Shown here in pieces: positions 10,257-18,066 of a stretch of 64,000 nucleotides of DNA. The number at the start of each line of letters is the position of its first letter. Position 1 is the stretch's first letter. The DNA is from an uncultured Nocardioides sp. (GTDB lineage: Bacteria > Actinomycetota > Actinomycetes > Propionibacteriales > Nocardioidaceae). The notes under the pieces were generated by a model. That model did no database searches. It had not been told where the DNA came from and was given only the letters and a program-made list of their open reading frames with translations. The stretch is taken from assembly GCF_947488515.1 (NCBI RefSeq), contig NZ_CANKZF010000001.1, positions 1,054,001 to 1,118,000 of the forward strand, written 5' to 3'. A program made the translations under genes and the position numbers.

Positions 10257-13193
10257 ATGGGTGCGCTACCGCGACCCGAGGTGCCTCCCGGTCCCCACCG
10301 TGAGCTCGTCGACGTGCTCCACGACCTGCACCACCGAGCGGGCTGGCCCAGCCTGCGGAGGCTCGCCGAGCAGACCGGGGTCTCGCACACCACCGTCTCG
10401 AAGGCGCTGTCGTCGCCGGCTCTTCCCCGCTGGGGGACGGTCGAGCTGTTGGTCGAGGTGATGGGCGGCGACGTGCCGCAGGCGCGCGAGCTCTGGCTGG
10501 CTGCCTCGGCGCCGCCGGGTGATCCCGGGACCGAGCGCGGTGCCACCCGCATCGCGGGGCGCGTCGCCGAGCTGAGGGCCGTACGACACCACCTGACGTC
10601 GGGCACCGGGCTCCTGCTGGTCACGGGCGAGGCAGGCATCGGCAAGTCGGCCCTCGTGGGTGCGGCCGTGGCCTCGACGGACCTCTTCGTCGCCGTCGGC
10701 CGCTGCTTGCACCTCTCTCGCGAGATGCCCCTCATGCCAGTGGCCGATGCCCTCCGAGCGGTGCTCGAGCACGACGGCCAGTGGATGGCGGAGGCCTTGT
10801 CGGCGTGCCCCACCTTCGTGGCCACCTCGCTGGCGAGGCTGCTGCCCGAGCTCGACGGCAGCCCGGGCGCTCGAGCCTCCGACGACCTCTGGGGCCTCGA
10901 GCGGCTCTTCGCGTCGGTGGGCAGCACCCTGCGCGCACTGGCGAACGGGCGTCGGCTCGCGGTGCACCTCGAGGACCTCCACTGGGCTGACCGGAGCACC
11001 CTCGACCTGCTCACGCACCTCACCACCAGTCCGTCGCGTCCACCGGTCGTGGCGACGTGGCGGGTGGATGACCCGGCCGTGTCGGACGCGCACACCGACT
11101 GGCTCACCCGGGCGCGCTGGACGGACGGGGTCACCATCCTCGACCTGCCACCGCTCACCCCGGCCGAGACGGTTGAGCAGCTGCGCCTGCTCACGGGCAA
11201 CGGGGCGACCCACGACCTCGCCCGACGGATCCACCCCCGCAGTCGGGGCCTGCCGCTGTACACGGCGCAGCTCGCCGTGAGCCCGGACGACGCCGCGCTG
11301 CCCCGCGCCCTCGCCGACCTGCTCGACCGGCGCATCGGGGACCTCGACGACGTGTCGTGGCGAGTGGTGCGGGTGCTGGGGGTCGCTCAACGAGCGATGC
11401 CATCCGCCATGCTCCGCAGTGCGACGGGACTGCCGCAGGACGCGATGGACGAAGCGTTCCACCTACTGGCGGAGCGTCGCCTCCTTCGACCCGGCACGGC
11501 TGACGACGTGGAGCTCGCCCACCCCCTCTTCGTCGAGGCCGTCGCGCGACGGCTGGTGCCGGGCGAGGCCGCGGACGTGCACGCACGCCTCGCCGAGACG
11601 ATCGACGGCACGCCCGCCGCCGAGCCAGCCGAGGTCGCCGACCACTGGATGGCTGCCGGACGCCCCGACCAGGAGATCTCTGCGCGGGTCGATGCAGCCA
11701 TCGCGGCAGGCGCCCGCTTCGCCTACGAGAAGGAGCTCGCCACGTGGCTGCGCGTCCTGACCCTGTGGGACGAGGGCCACCAGCCCGGCGACGTCGACCT
11801 GTGGGAGGTTCTGGTGAGGGCGATCGACGCCGCCGTCGAGGCGGGTGACGTCGAGACGGGCCACGACCTGGCCGGCCGCGCCGGTCGGCTGCGGCTCGAG
11901 GAGCTCCCCGTTCGGGCACGCGCGCAGGTCCTGCACCGGATCGGGTCCCAGCGCTACGAGGAGGGTGACGGCGCCGGGGCGGAGGCTCTGATGGAGCAGG
12001 CGATGCAGCTGCTCGACCCGCTGACGCCCTCGCCGGAGCTCTTCCGTCTGCTCGAGGACCGCACGGGGCTCCTCATCCAGATGGGGCGGCAGAGCGAGGC
12101 ACTCGCCGTGCTCCGGCGGTCGGCCGAGCTCCTCGACGTCGCGGACGCCCGGTTCCGCCGGCGTCATCGGGCGTGGCTGGTCGGGAACGTCCGCCAGGCC
12201 GGCGGGGACGCCGAAGCGGTGGTCGAGGAGGTGGTCGAGGAGGCCCTCCGGGCACTGCAGGACGACGAGAACCCGGACCCTGTCGCCGACCTGATGATCG
12301 CCGCCAACGCGACAGACGTGCTGCTCGGCACCTCTGCCTCGGCGGCGCGTGCCGAGGAGATCGCGCAGGGGCCTCTCGCCACCGCAGCCGCCTGGGACCT
12401 CGAGCTGTCCTACCCGGGCGTCCTCGTCCGCACCAACGTGTGCTGGGCGTACCTGCTCGAGGGCAACACCCGTTCGGCTCGCGCATGGATCGAGCCGATC
12501 ACGCGCTCGGGCCCGACCACCAACACCGCGTTCGCCCACGTCATGCTGGCAGCCGTCGAGCTGCGCGAGGGGCAGGTGTCCGCCGCCCTCCGGCGCACTC
12601 GCGAGGCGGACGAGCACATTCGCATCCACGACCAGAACTGGACGCAGTGCCTGCGCTGGGCGGCGGAGATCGAGCTCTGGGCGGGCCGGGCGTCCGACTT
12701 CTGCACACGTCTCGCGGACGTGGTCACGCGCGACCTTGACGGCGAGCAGGCCGCCGCGGCTGCCCCGCTGCTCGTCGCGCTGGCCCGGGCCCATGCAGAC
12801 GCCGCGGACGAGGCGGGGGCACCCCCGGGGCTCCGACGAGCGGAGTCGACCTCCCTCCGCGCGATGCTGGCCGGCGCCTCGATCGACCCGTTCGGCCCGG
12901 ACGTCCCGGACGTCGCCACGACTGCCAATGCGCTGCGGTGGGAGGCAGAGCTGCGGCGGCTGGAGGATCGCGCCACCGTGGCCGGCTGGGCACGTGCTGC
13001 CTCCCCGTGGGACCGCCTGGGACGTCCGCACGAGTCCGCCTACTGCCGGTGGCGCGGCGCGCAGGTCGCCCTTCGCGATGGCCGCGGCACCGTGGCGATC
13101 CGGTTGGCCCGCCGGGCCCGCAAGGACGCCCGGCAGCACGTGCCCCTCGCCGACGCCGCCGCCGCAGCTCTCGACCGCGCCGGGACCGCCTGA
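10257..13193 (+). CDS. Regulator B: N-terminal HTH, STAND/LAL-type ATPase, helical repeats
   Basis: 978-aa paralogue of regulator A, starting MGALPRPEVPPGPH. The helix-turn-helix spans residues 15-70 (LAEQTGVSHTTVSKALS), the Walker A GEAGIGKSA is near 126-134, and the Walker B-like region reads VHLEDLHWAD, closer to the LAL consensus than in A. The C-terminal box GRPHESAYCRWRGAQ is conserved near the end, and the protein stops about 35 residues later with no LuxR domain. An upstream in-frame TTG at 10179 would add 26 residues without similarity to the paralogues and runs through the TGACA repeats, so ATG 10257 is preferred. Regulator C follows 60 nt downstream with its own promoter-like motif, so the pair need not be one operon. 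Confidence 0.85.
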   Translation: MGALPRPEVPPGPHRELVDVLHDLHHRAGWPSLRRLAEQTGVSHTTVSKALSSPALPRWGTVELLVEVMGGDVPQARELWLAASAPPGDPGTERGATRIAGRVAELRAVRHHLTSGTGLLLVTGEAGIGKSALVGAAVASTDLFVAVGRCLHLSREMPLMPVADALRAVLEHDGQWMAEALSACPTFVATSLARLLPELDGSPGARASDDLWGLERLFASVGSTLRALANGRRLAVHLEDLHWADRSTLDLLTHLTTSPSRPPVVATWRVDDPAVSDAHTDWLTRARWTDGVTILDLPPLTPAETVEQLRLLTGNGATHDLARRIHPRSRGLPLYTAQLAVSPDDAALPRALADLLDRRIGDLDDVSWRVVRVLGVAQRAMPSAMLRSATGLPQDAMDEAFHLLAERRLLRPGTADDVELAHPLFVEAVARRLVPGEAADVHARLAETIDGTPAAEPAEVADHWMAAGRPDQEISARVDAAIAAGARFAYEKELATWLRVLTLWDEGHQPGDVDLWEVLVRAIDAAVEAGDVETGHDLAGRAGRLRLEELPVRARAQVLHRIGSQRYEEGDGAGAEALMEQAMQLLDPLTPSPELFRLLEDRTGLLIQMGRQSEALAVLRRSAELLDVADARFRRRHRAWLVGNVRQAGGDAEAVVEEVVEEALRALQDDENPDPVADLMIAANATDVLLGTSASAARAEEIAQGPLATAAAWDLELSYPGVLVRTNVCWAYLLEGNTRSARAWIEPITRSGPTTNTAFAHVMLAAVELREGQVSAALRRTREADEHIRIHDQNWTQCLRWAAEIELWAGRASDFCTRLADVVTRDLDGEQAAAAAPLLVALARAHADAADEAGAPPGLRRAESTSLRAMLAGASIDPFGPDVPDVATTANALRWEAELRRLEDRATVAGWARAASPWDRLGRPHESAYCRWRGAQVALRDGRGTVAIRLARRARKDARQHVPLADAAAAALDRAGTA

Positions 13194-13200
13194 CGGGATC

Positions 13201-13229
13201 TGGACAACCCCGCACCGCGGGTCGATCCT
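13201..13229 (+). promoter_or_regulatory. Promoter-like motif TGGAC-N18-GATCCT before regulator C
   Basis: TGGAC at 13201-13205 and GATCCT at 13224-13229 occupy the 60-nt gap between regulators B and C, 24 nt before the ATG. The stretch GTCGATCCTGAGGAG also occurs in front of regulator D, 18 nt after TGGAC in both cases. Confidence 0.5.
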
Positions 13230-13253
13230 GAGGAGGAACCCCTGGGAGGGCCG

Positions 13254-16223
13254 ATGGGCCTGCTGCACCAGCCCGAGCTCGCGCCCGGACCGCACCGCGA
13301 CCTCGTCGACGCGCTGCACCGCCTGCACGACGAGGCAGGACGGCCCAGCCTCCGGGCCATCGCCCGCCGGGCGGGGTGCTCGCACACCACCGTGTTCCAC
13401 CTCTTCACGCACCCACGGCTGCCCGCGTGGTCGCTCGTCGAGATGGTCGTGCCGGCGGTCGGGGGCGATCCGGCGGACTTCCGGGACCTCTGGCTCGCCG
13501 CGACGGCGGACGGCGCCCGGCACCTTCCCCCTCCGGCGCGGACCATCGCCGGCCGCCGCGCCGAGCTCCTCGTCGTACGCCGCCACCTCGAGGCAGGCGG
13601 CGGGCTGCTGGTCGTCACCGGCGAGCCCGGCATCGGCAAGACGACGCTGCTGGCCGCAGCGTCGCAGCAGGTGTCGACCTTCGTGGCCCGGGCCGGTGGG
13701 CTGCCGATCCTCGCCGATGCGCCCTTCGCGCTCGTGGCCGACGTGCTGCGCCGGGTCTGGGTCGACGACGGGGGCCGGTGGTTCGGCGAGGCGCTGGGCC
13801 GCTGCCCCGGGTTCGTGTCACCGGCGCTGTCCCGGATCCTGCCGGAGATCGGACTGGCGGGTCGCGACGTGGATGACCGGTTCGCGTCAGCCCGCCTGTT
13901 CGCGGCCATCGAGTCCACCCTTGCCGCGCTGTCCTCGCTCCGTCCGCTCGCGCTCGTGCTCGAGGACCTGCACTGCTCCGACCTCAGCTCGCGCGGCTTC
14001 ATCGAGCGGCACGTCGTCGGTGGCCGGGGCGTCCCGATCGTCGCCAGCCTGAGCAGCGGCGACTCTGCAGAGGCCGACGCCTGGCTGACGCGCGTGCGTC
14101 GCGAGGCCGCCCTGGTGCTCAACCTCGCGCCGCTGACCCACCAGGAGACCCGGGAGCAGCTGCGGCTGCTCATCGGTCCCCGGCTGCGACGCGGCGACGT
14201 CGAGCGCGTCCACGCGCAGGGCCGTGGGGTGCCGCTGTTCACCGAGGAGCTGGCACGTTCGATGACCGCGGGCACGGAGCCGGAGCCGCTGGCCGACCTG
14301 CTCGCCCGGCAGCTCGACCACCTGAGCCCGAGTGCCAGGTCGGTGCTCCTCGCCGCGGCGCTCGCCGACCGTCCCCTCCCCCCGCAGGTCGTCGGGGACG
14401 CGACGTCGATGGGCCGCGCCGAGCTCACCGACGCCCGGCGCGAGCTGGTGGCCAGGCACCTGCTCGCCGACCCCTACGCCGCGAGCGACGTCACCGTCCG
14501 CCACCCGCTGACGGCCGCCGCGGTGCGGGCCGAGGCCGTGCCGGGAGAGGCCGTACCGACCCACCGGAGGCTGGCTGCTTCCCTGTCTGCGATGGCGCAC
14601 CCGACGCCGGCCGAGGTCGCGGAGCACTGGCGCGGAGCCGGCGATCCTCGTGAGGAGCTGCGCTGGCGGGTCGCTGCCGGACGGGCGGCCTGCGACGGGC
14701 TGTCCCGCGACGAGGAGGCCGTCCACTGGGAGCGCGCCCTGGCCCTCTGGCCCGCCGACGGCCCGCCACCGGCCGACGCCGGGATCACCAGGTGCGAGCT
14801 CCTGCTGGAGCTCGTCCACGCCGCGATCGGCTCGGGGCGCCGGGAGCAGTCGAGGGCGTGGGTGGACGAGGCCCTGGCCCTCTCCCCCGCATCGCCCGGG
14901 CACGACCACGCCCGCGCGCTGCGCCGGGCCGGCCAGACGCTCGCACAGGTCGACCCGGAGACGTCCGTGCGCCTCGCCGACGAGGCGATCGCCGTGCTCG
15001 ACGCGCTTGACGACCGCGACTCCCTGGTCCGGGCCATGGCCGACAAGTCGGGCGCCCTACGAGGAGCGGGTTGCAACGACGAGGCCGACCTGGTCATCGA
15101 CACGATGCTCGAGATCAGCGCGCGGCTCGACGATCCGGCGCTGCACCGCGACGCCCTGGTCGAGCGTGCCTGGCACGACATCGTCCTGGGGCGCACGGCC
15201 CACGGGCTGCGCGCGGCCCGGGAGGCGAGGACCATCGTCGTCGAGGGCAACCCCTTCAGCGACGTCTGGCTCGGGACCTACCACACCGACCTGCTGCTGA
15301 TGCTGTGCGCGCCGGCCGACGACGTGGCCGACGCCGCGGACCCCGGGCTGGCCGCCGTGCGCGATGCCGGGATCGACTCGTTCGTCCTCAGCACGATGCT
15401 CCTCTGCAACGTCGCCGAGGCCCGCCTGCACGCCGGGGCCACCGGAGCCGCGTCCCGCCTGGTCCGTCCGCGCACCAAGGACGAGCCCCGGCAGGCGACC
15501 CGCTTCCTGCACCTCACCCGCGCGTGGGTCGAGGTGGTGCACGGCGACCTGGAGGCGGCCGACCGCCGCCTGGAGGCGATCGCGGCCCTCGACTTCGGGG
15601 TCAGCGCGCACCGGCAGGCGGTGGTGACCGTCCAGGCGCTGTGCGACCTGTGGCGCGGCCTGCCGGCGCAGGCCCTCGACCGGATCGGCGACGGCATCGC
15701 CGGCGAGGCGGCCACCTCGTGGTCGCCCTACACCGGATCGCTGCTGTGCCTCGCCGCCCGCGCGGGGGCCGACGTGGCCGAGGCCGACCCCGCTCGCCGT
15801 GCCGTCCTCGCCGCCCGACTCGCGGACTGGCAGCGCCAGTGGTCCACCGACCCGTTGGCGCCGGAGGCGGCGCACGCCGCCGCCCCCGCGACCCGCAGCA
15901 CGTGGCGCGCCGAGCTCGCCCGGCTCCACGGCGTCGCGCAGCTGCAGCACTGGATCGGGGCGGCCGAGCAGTGGGACCTCGTCGGTCGCCCGCACGAGGC
16001 GGCGTACTCCCGCTGGCGCGCGGGCGAGCTCGCGCTGCACGAGGACCGCGACACGCTCGCCCGCCGGCTGCTGCGCCGTGCCCACGCGCAGGCGCGAGGG
16101 CACGTGCCGCTCCTCGGCGTGGTCGACCGGTCCCGCGCGATGATGCCGGACACGGTCTCCTCGGCCGCCCCCGGAGGGCCGAGGGTCCAGGAGCCGCGGG
16201 CGGCCGTCCGGGAGCGTGGCTGA
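13254..16223 (+). CDS. Regulator C: N-terminal HTH, STAND/LAL-type ATPase, helical repeats
   Basis: 989-aa member of the same family and the most diverged of the four: MGLLHQPELAPGPH at the start, HTH IARRAGCSHTTVFHLF near residues 36-51 (Val-Phe-His instead of Val-Ser-Lys in the recognition helix), and Walker A GEPGIGKTT near 123-131. The Walker B-like stretch is LVLEDLHCSD. The changed recognition helix suggests a different DNA target from A, B and D. The conserved C-terminal box is GRPHEAAYSRWRAGE. The last 35 residues are a disordered Pro/Gly/Arg tail. GGGAGGG precedes the ATG closely (3 nt), a short but usable ribosome-binding spacing. Its stop lies inside a hairpin shared with the convergent CapA/M15 gene. 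Confidence 0.84.
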   Translation: MGLLHQPELAPGPHRDLVDALHRLHDEAGRPSLRAIARRAGCSHTTVFHLFTHPRLPAWSLVEMVVPAVGGDPADFRDLWLAATADGARHLPPPARTIAGRRAELLVVRRHLEAGGGLLVVTGEPGIGKTTLLAAASQQVSTFVARAGGLPILADAPFALVADVLRRVWVDDGGRWFGEALGRCPGFVSPALSRILPEIGLAGRDVDDRFASARLFAAIESTLAALSSLRPLALVLEDLHCSDLSSRGFIERHVVGGRGVPIVASLSSGDSAEADAWLTRVRREAALVLNLAPLTHQETREQLRLLIGPRLRRGDVERVHAQGRGVPLFTEELARSMTAGTEPEPLADLLARQLDHLSPSARSVLLAAALADRPLPPQVVGDATSMGRAELTDARRELVARHLLADPYAASDVTVRHPLTAAAVRAEAVPGEAVPTHRRLAASLSAMAHPTPAEVAEHWRGAGDPREELRWRVAAGRAACDGLSRDEEAVHWERALALWPADGPPPADAGITRCELLLELVHAAIGSGRREQSRAWVDEALALSPASPGHDHARALRRAGQTLAQVDPETSVRLADEAIAVLDALDDRDSLVRAMADKSGALRGAGCNDEADLVIDTMLEISARLDDPALHRDALVERAWHDIVLGRTAHGLRAAREARTIVVEGNPFSDVWLGTYHTDLLLMLCAPADDVADAADPGLAAVRDAGIDSFVLSTMLLCNVAEARLHAGATGAASRLVRPRTKDEPRQATRFLHLTRAWVEVVHGDLEAADRRLEAIAALDFGVSAHRQAVVTVQALCDLWRGLPAQALDRIGDGIAGEAATSWSPYTGSLLCLAARAGADVAEADPARRAVLAARLADWQRQWSTDPLAPEAAHAAAPATRSTWRAELARLHGVAQLQHWIGAAEQWDLVGRPHEAAYSRWRAGELALHEDRDTLARRLLRRAHAQARGHVPLLGVVDRSRAMMPDTVSSAAPGGPRVQEPRAAVRERG

Positions 16224-16237
16224 GCCCCTGGCTCAGC
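16219..16237. terminator. Bidirectional hairpin containing both convergent stop codons
   Basis: GCTGAGCC (16219-16226) pairs with GGCTCAGC (16230-16237) over a 3-nt loop. The TGA of regulator C and the TGA of the opposing lipoprotein gene are part of the two arms, so one palindrome serves both stops and probably both transcripts. Confidence 0.6.
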
Positions 16238-17927
16238 GTCCCCGCGGCGCGGCGACGTGCTGGTAGTCCTTCGTCGACACCCAGGCGCCACCCCACTCCC
16301 ATCCGATGCGCGAGAACGCCGCCACCGGGATGTCGCCGGCGCGGACGACTCCGGGCCGCGCGGGTGCCGACCGGTCCCGGTCGATCCCGACGAACGGCAG
16401 GCCGGCCGGAGGGGCGGTACGTCCCGGCGTGACGTAGGGGTTCTGCACGGGGTTGATGTCGATCGCCGCGCCGTAGGCGTGCTGCGACCAGCTGCGCTGT
16501 CCTGCGACCCGGCGACAGTTGAAGCCGGAGGTGTTGTTGGCCGCCATGGAGCGGTCGTCGTCGGCCCCGTAGTCGTCCACGAGCCGCATCCGGGCGATCG
16601 GGAAGCCGGTGTCGTACAGGCGTCCGAACGCGTCGGCCACCTGCCGCGCCCACCGCCGGTGGACGACCAGCTCGCCGGTCCGCGCCCGGCCGTCGAAGTC
16701 GCGGTGGGTCAGCCGCAGGTGGCGCAGGTCGCGGAGCGGGACGGGACAGCCGGGTCGGTGGCTGCGGCGCATCCGGTCGGCGAGGCTCGCGTCGATGCGG
16801 CTCACCGACGAGCCGTACGCCGGGTCGTCGGCCTGGGCGCCACCGCGGTCGGCGGCCAGTCCGGTGCAGCGTTGCCGGGCGCGCCAGTCGGCCACGGCAC
16901 GGTTGCGCGCGGCTCCCGTGACCGGGACCGGCCGCCCGTCGGTCGGCGAGATCCTGGCCGGCGTCCACGACTTCCGGACGGCTCCCCCGGCGTCGAGCGT
17001 GACCGACAGGACCCCGGTCCGGGACTGGCGGGCGTGGTACCAGACGAAGTTGCCCAGCCCGTAGGCCACCACCGCGTCGCCGGCCCATCCCCCGCCGCCG
17101 AGGACGTGGGAGTGGCTGCCCACCACGACGTCCGCGCCGGCGTCGGCGAGGTCACGCGCGAGCAGTCGCTGCGACTGCGTCGGGCAGGACTGGTACTCCC
17201 GACCCCAGTGGACGTAGACCACGACGAGCTGGTCGCGCGCCGACGCCGCCTCGACCGCGGCGACCAGCCCCGCGGCCTTGCTGCCCCGCGCCGATGCCGT
17301 GCCGACCGTCCCGGTGCTCGCGGACCACACGTCGCTGGCGCCCTCGCGCTGGACGCCGTCGGCGGCGAGGAAGGCGACCTCGAGGTCGCCGACCTCGACC
17401 ACGTGGGGGTCGTACGCCGCCTCGCCGCGGCCCGCGCCGACCATCGCGACGCCACGCTCCTGACCGGCGGCCAGCGTGTCCTGGAGGCCGGCGGCGCCGT
17501 AGTCGCCCGCGTGGTTGTTGGCCACGCTCACCACGTCGACGCCGGCGTCGGCCAGCACGTCGACGGCGGCGGGGCGGGTGCGGAACCAGTAGCGGTCGCC
17601 GGCGTGCTCGAGCTCCTTGGGATCGCGCCGCTCGCTCCGCGTCACCGGCGTCTCGAGGTTGACCATCGCGACGTCCGCGGCGCGCAGGGTGCGGGCGATG
17701 GGCCCCAGCCCGCCGGGACGGTCCAGCAGCCGACCCGCGCGGCCCTCGAAGTGCACGTCGCCGCCGAAGGCCAGGGTCACCTGCCCGTCCCGGGCCGGCG
17801 GCGTCGTCGAGGTGCTGCCGACACCCGGGTCCGCCGGCGGCTCGTCGGTGGGTGAGGGCGAGGTGCAGGCGGACGCGACCAGCACGCAGGCGACGAGTGC
17901 CGCGAGGTGCCGAGCCCGTCCCTCCAT
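16233..17927 (-). CDS. Lipoprotein with CapA domain fused to an M15-type peptidase domain
   Basis: 564 aa. The signal ends in the lipobox VASAC (Cys near residue 21), so the protein is probably anchored outside the membrane. Residues about 50-300 are a CapA/PgsA-type metallophosphatase-like domain (LAFGGDVHFEG, VNLETPVT, SVANNHAGDYG, VYVHWGREYQ, VVGSHSHVLG). Residues about 400-560 are an M15/VanY-like carboxypeptidase domain with the zinc motif SQHAYGAAIDINP and the C-terminal WEWGGAW...DYQH. CapA proteins handle poly-gamma-glutamate or other surface polymers; M15 enzymes trim peptidoglycan peptides. ATG at 17927 fits the signal peptide; CACAAT lies 6 nt upstream. It sits between regulators C and D. 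Confidence 0.82.
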   Translation of the reverse strand: MEGRARHLAALVACVLVASACTSPSPTDEPPADPGVGSTSTTPPARDGQVTLAFGGDVHFEGRAGRLLDRPGGLGPIARTLRAADVAMVNLETPVTRSERRDPKELEHAGDRYWFRTRPAAVDVLADAGVDVVSVANNHAGDYGAAGLQDTLAAGQERGVAMVGAGRGEAAYDPHVVEVGDLEVAFLAADGVQREGASDVWSASTGTVGTASARGSKAAGLVAAVEAASARDQLVVVYVHWGREYQSCPTQSQRLLARDLADAGADVVVGSHSHVLGGGGWAGDAVVAYGLGNFVWYHARQSRTGVLSVTLDAGGAVRKSWTPARISPTDGRPVPVTGAARNRAVADWRARQRCTGLAADRGGAQADDPAYGSSVSRIDASLADRMRRSHRPGCPVPLRDLRHLRLTHRDFDGRARTGELVVHRRWARQVADAFGRLYDTGFPIARMRLVDDYGADDDRSMAANNTSGFNCRRVAGQRSWSQHAYGAAIDINPVQNPYVTPGRTAPPAGLPFVGIDRDRSAPARPGVVRAGDIPVAAFSRIGWEWGGAWVSTKDYQHVAAPRGR

Positions 17928-18003
17928 CCCCCGATTGTGCCGGGGCGGGAGAAGCGGCTGCCCCGGACCAGCGGCGACAGCCACGAGATTCCGAGGAACT
18001 CCG

Positions 18004-18032
18004 TGGACACGACGGCGGAGGAGGTCGATCCT
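18004..18032 (+). promoter_or_regulatory. Promoter-like motif TGGAC-N18-GATCCT before regulator D
   Basis: TGGAC at 18004-18008 and GATCCT at 18027-18032, 34 nt before the GTG start at 18067. The left part matches the site before regulator A (GTGGACACGACGG) and the right part matches the site before regulator C (GTCGATCCTGAGGAG), which ties the three sites together. Confidence 0.5.
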
Positions 18033-18066
18033 GAGGAGCAGGACCACGGCCGAGGGAGGGATCCCG

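Noticed and set aside
17617..18066. N-terminal extension of regulator D from an upstream start
   Set aside because: The extension is antisense to the CapA/M15 gene and crosses the shared promoter motif; GTG 18067 has a good ribosome-binding site and aligns with paralogues.
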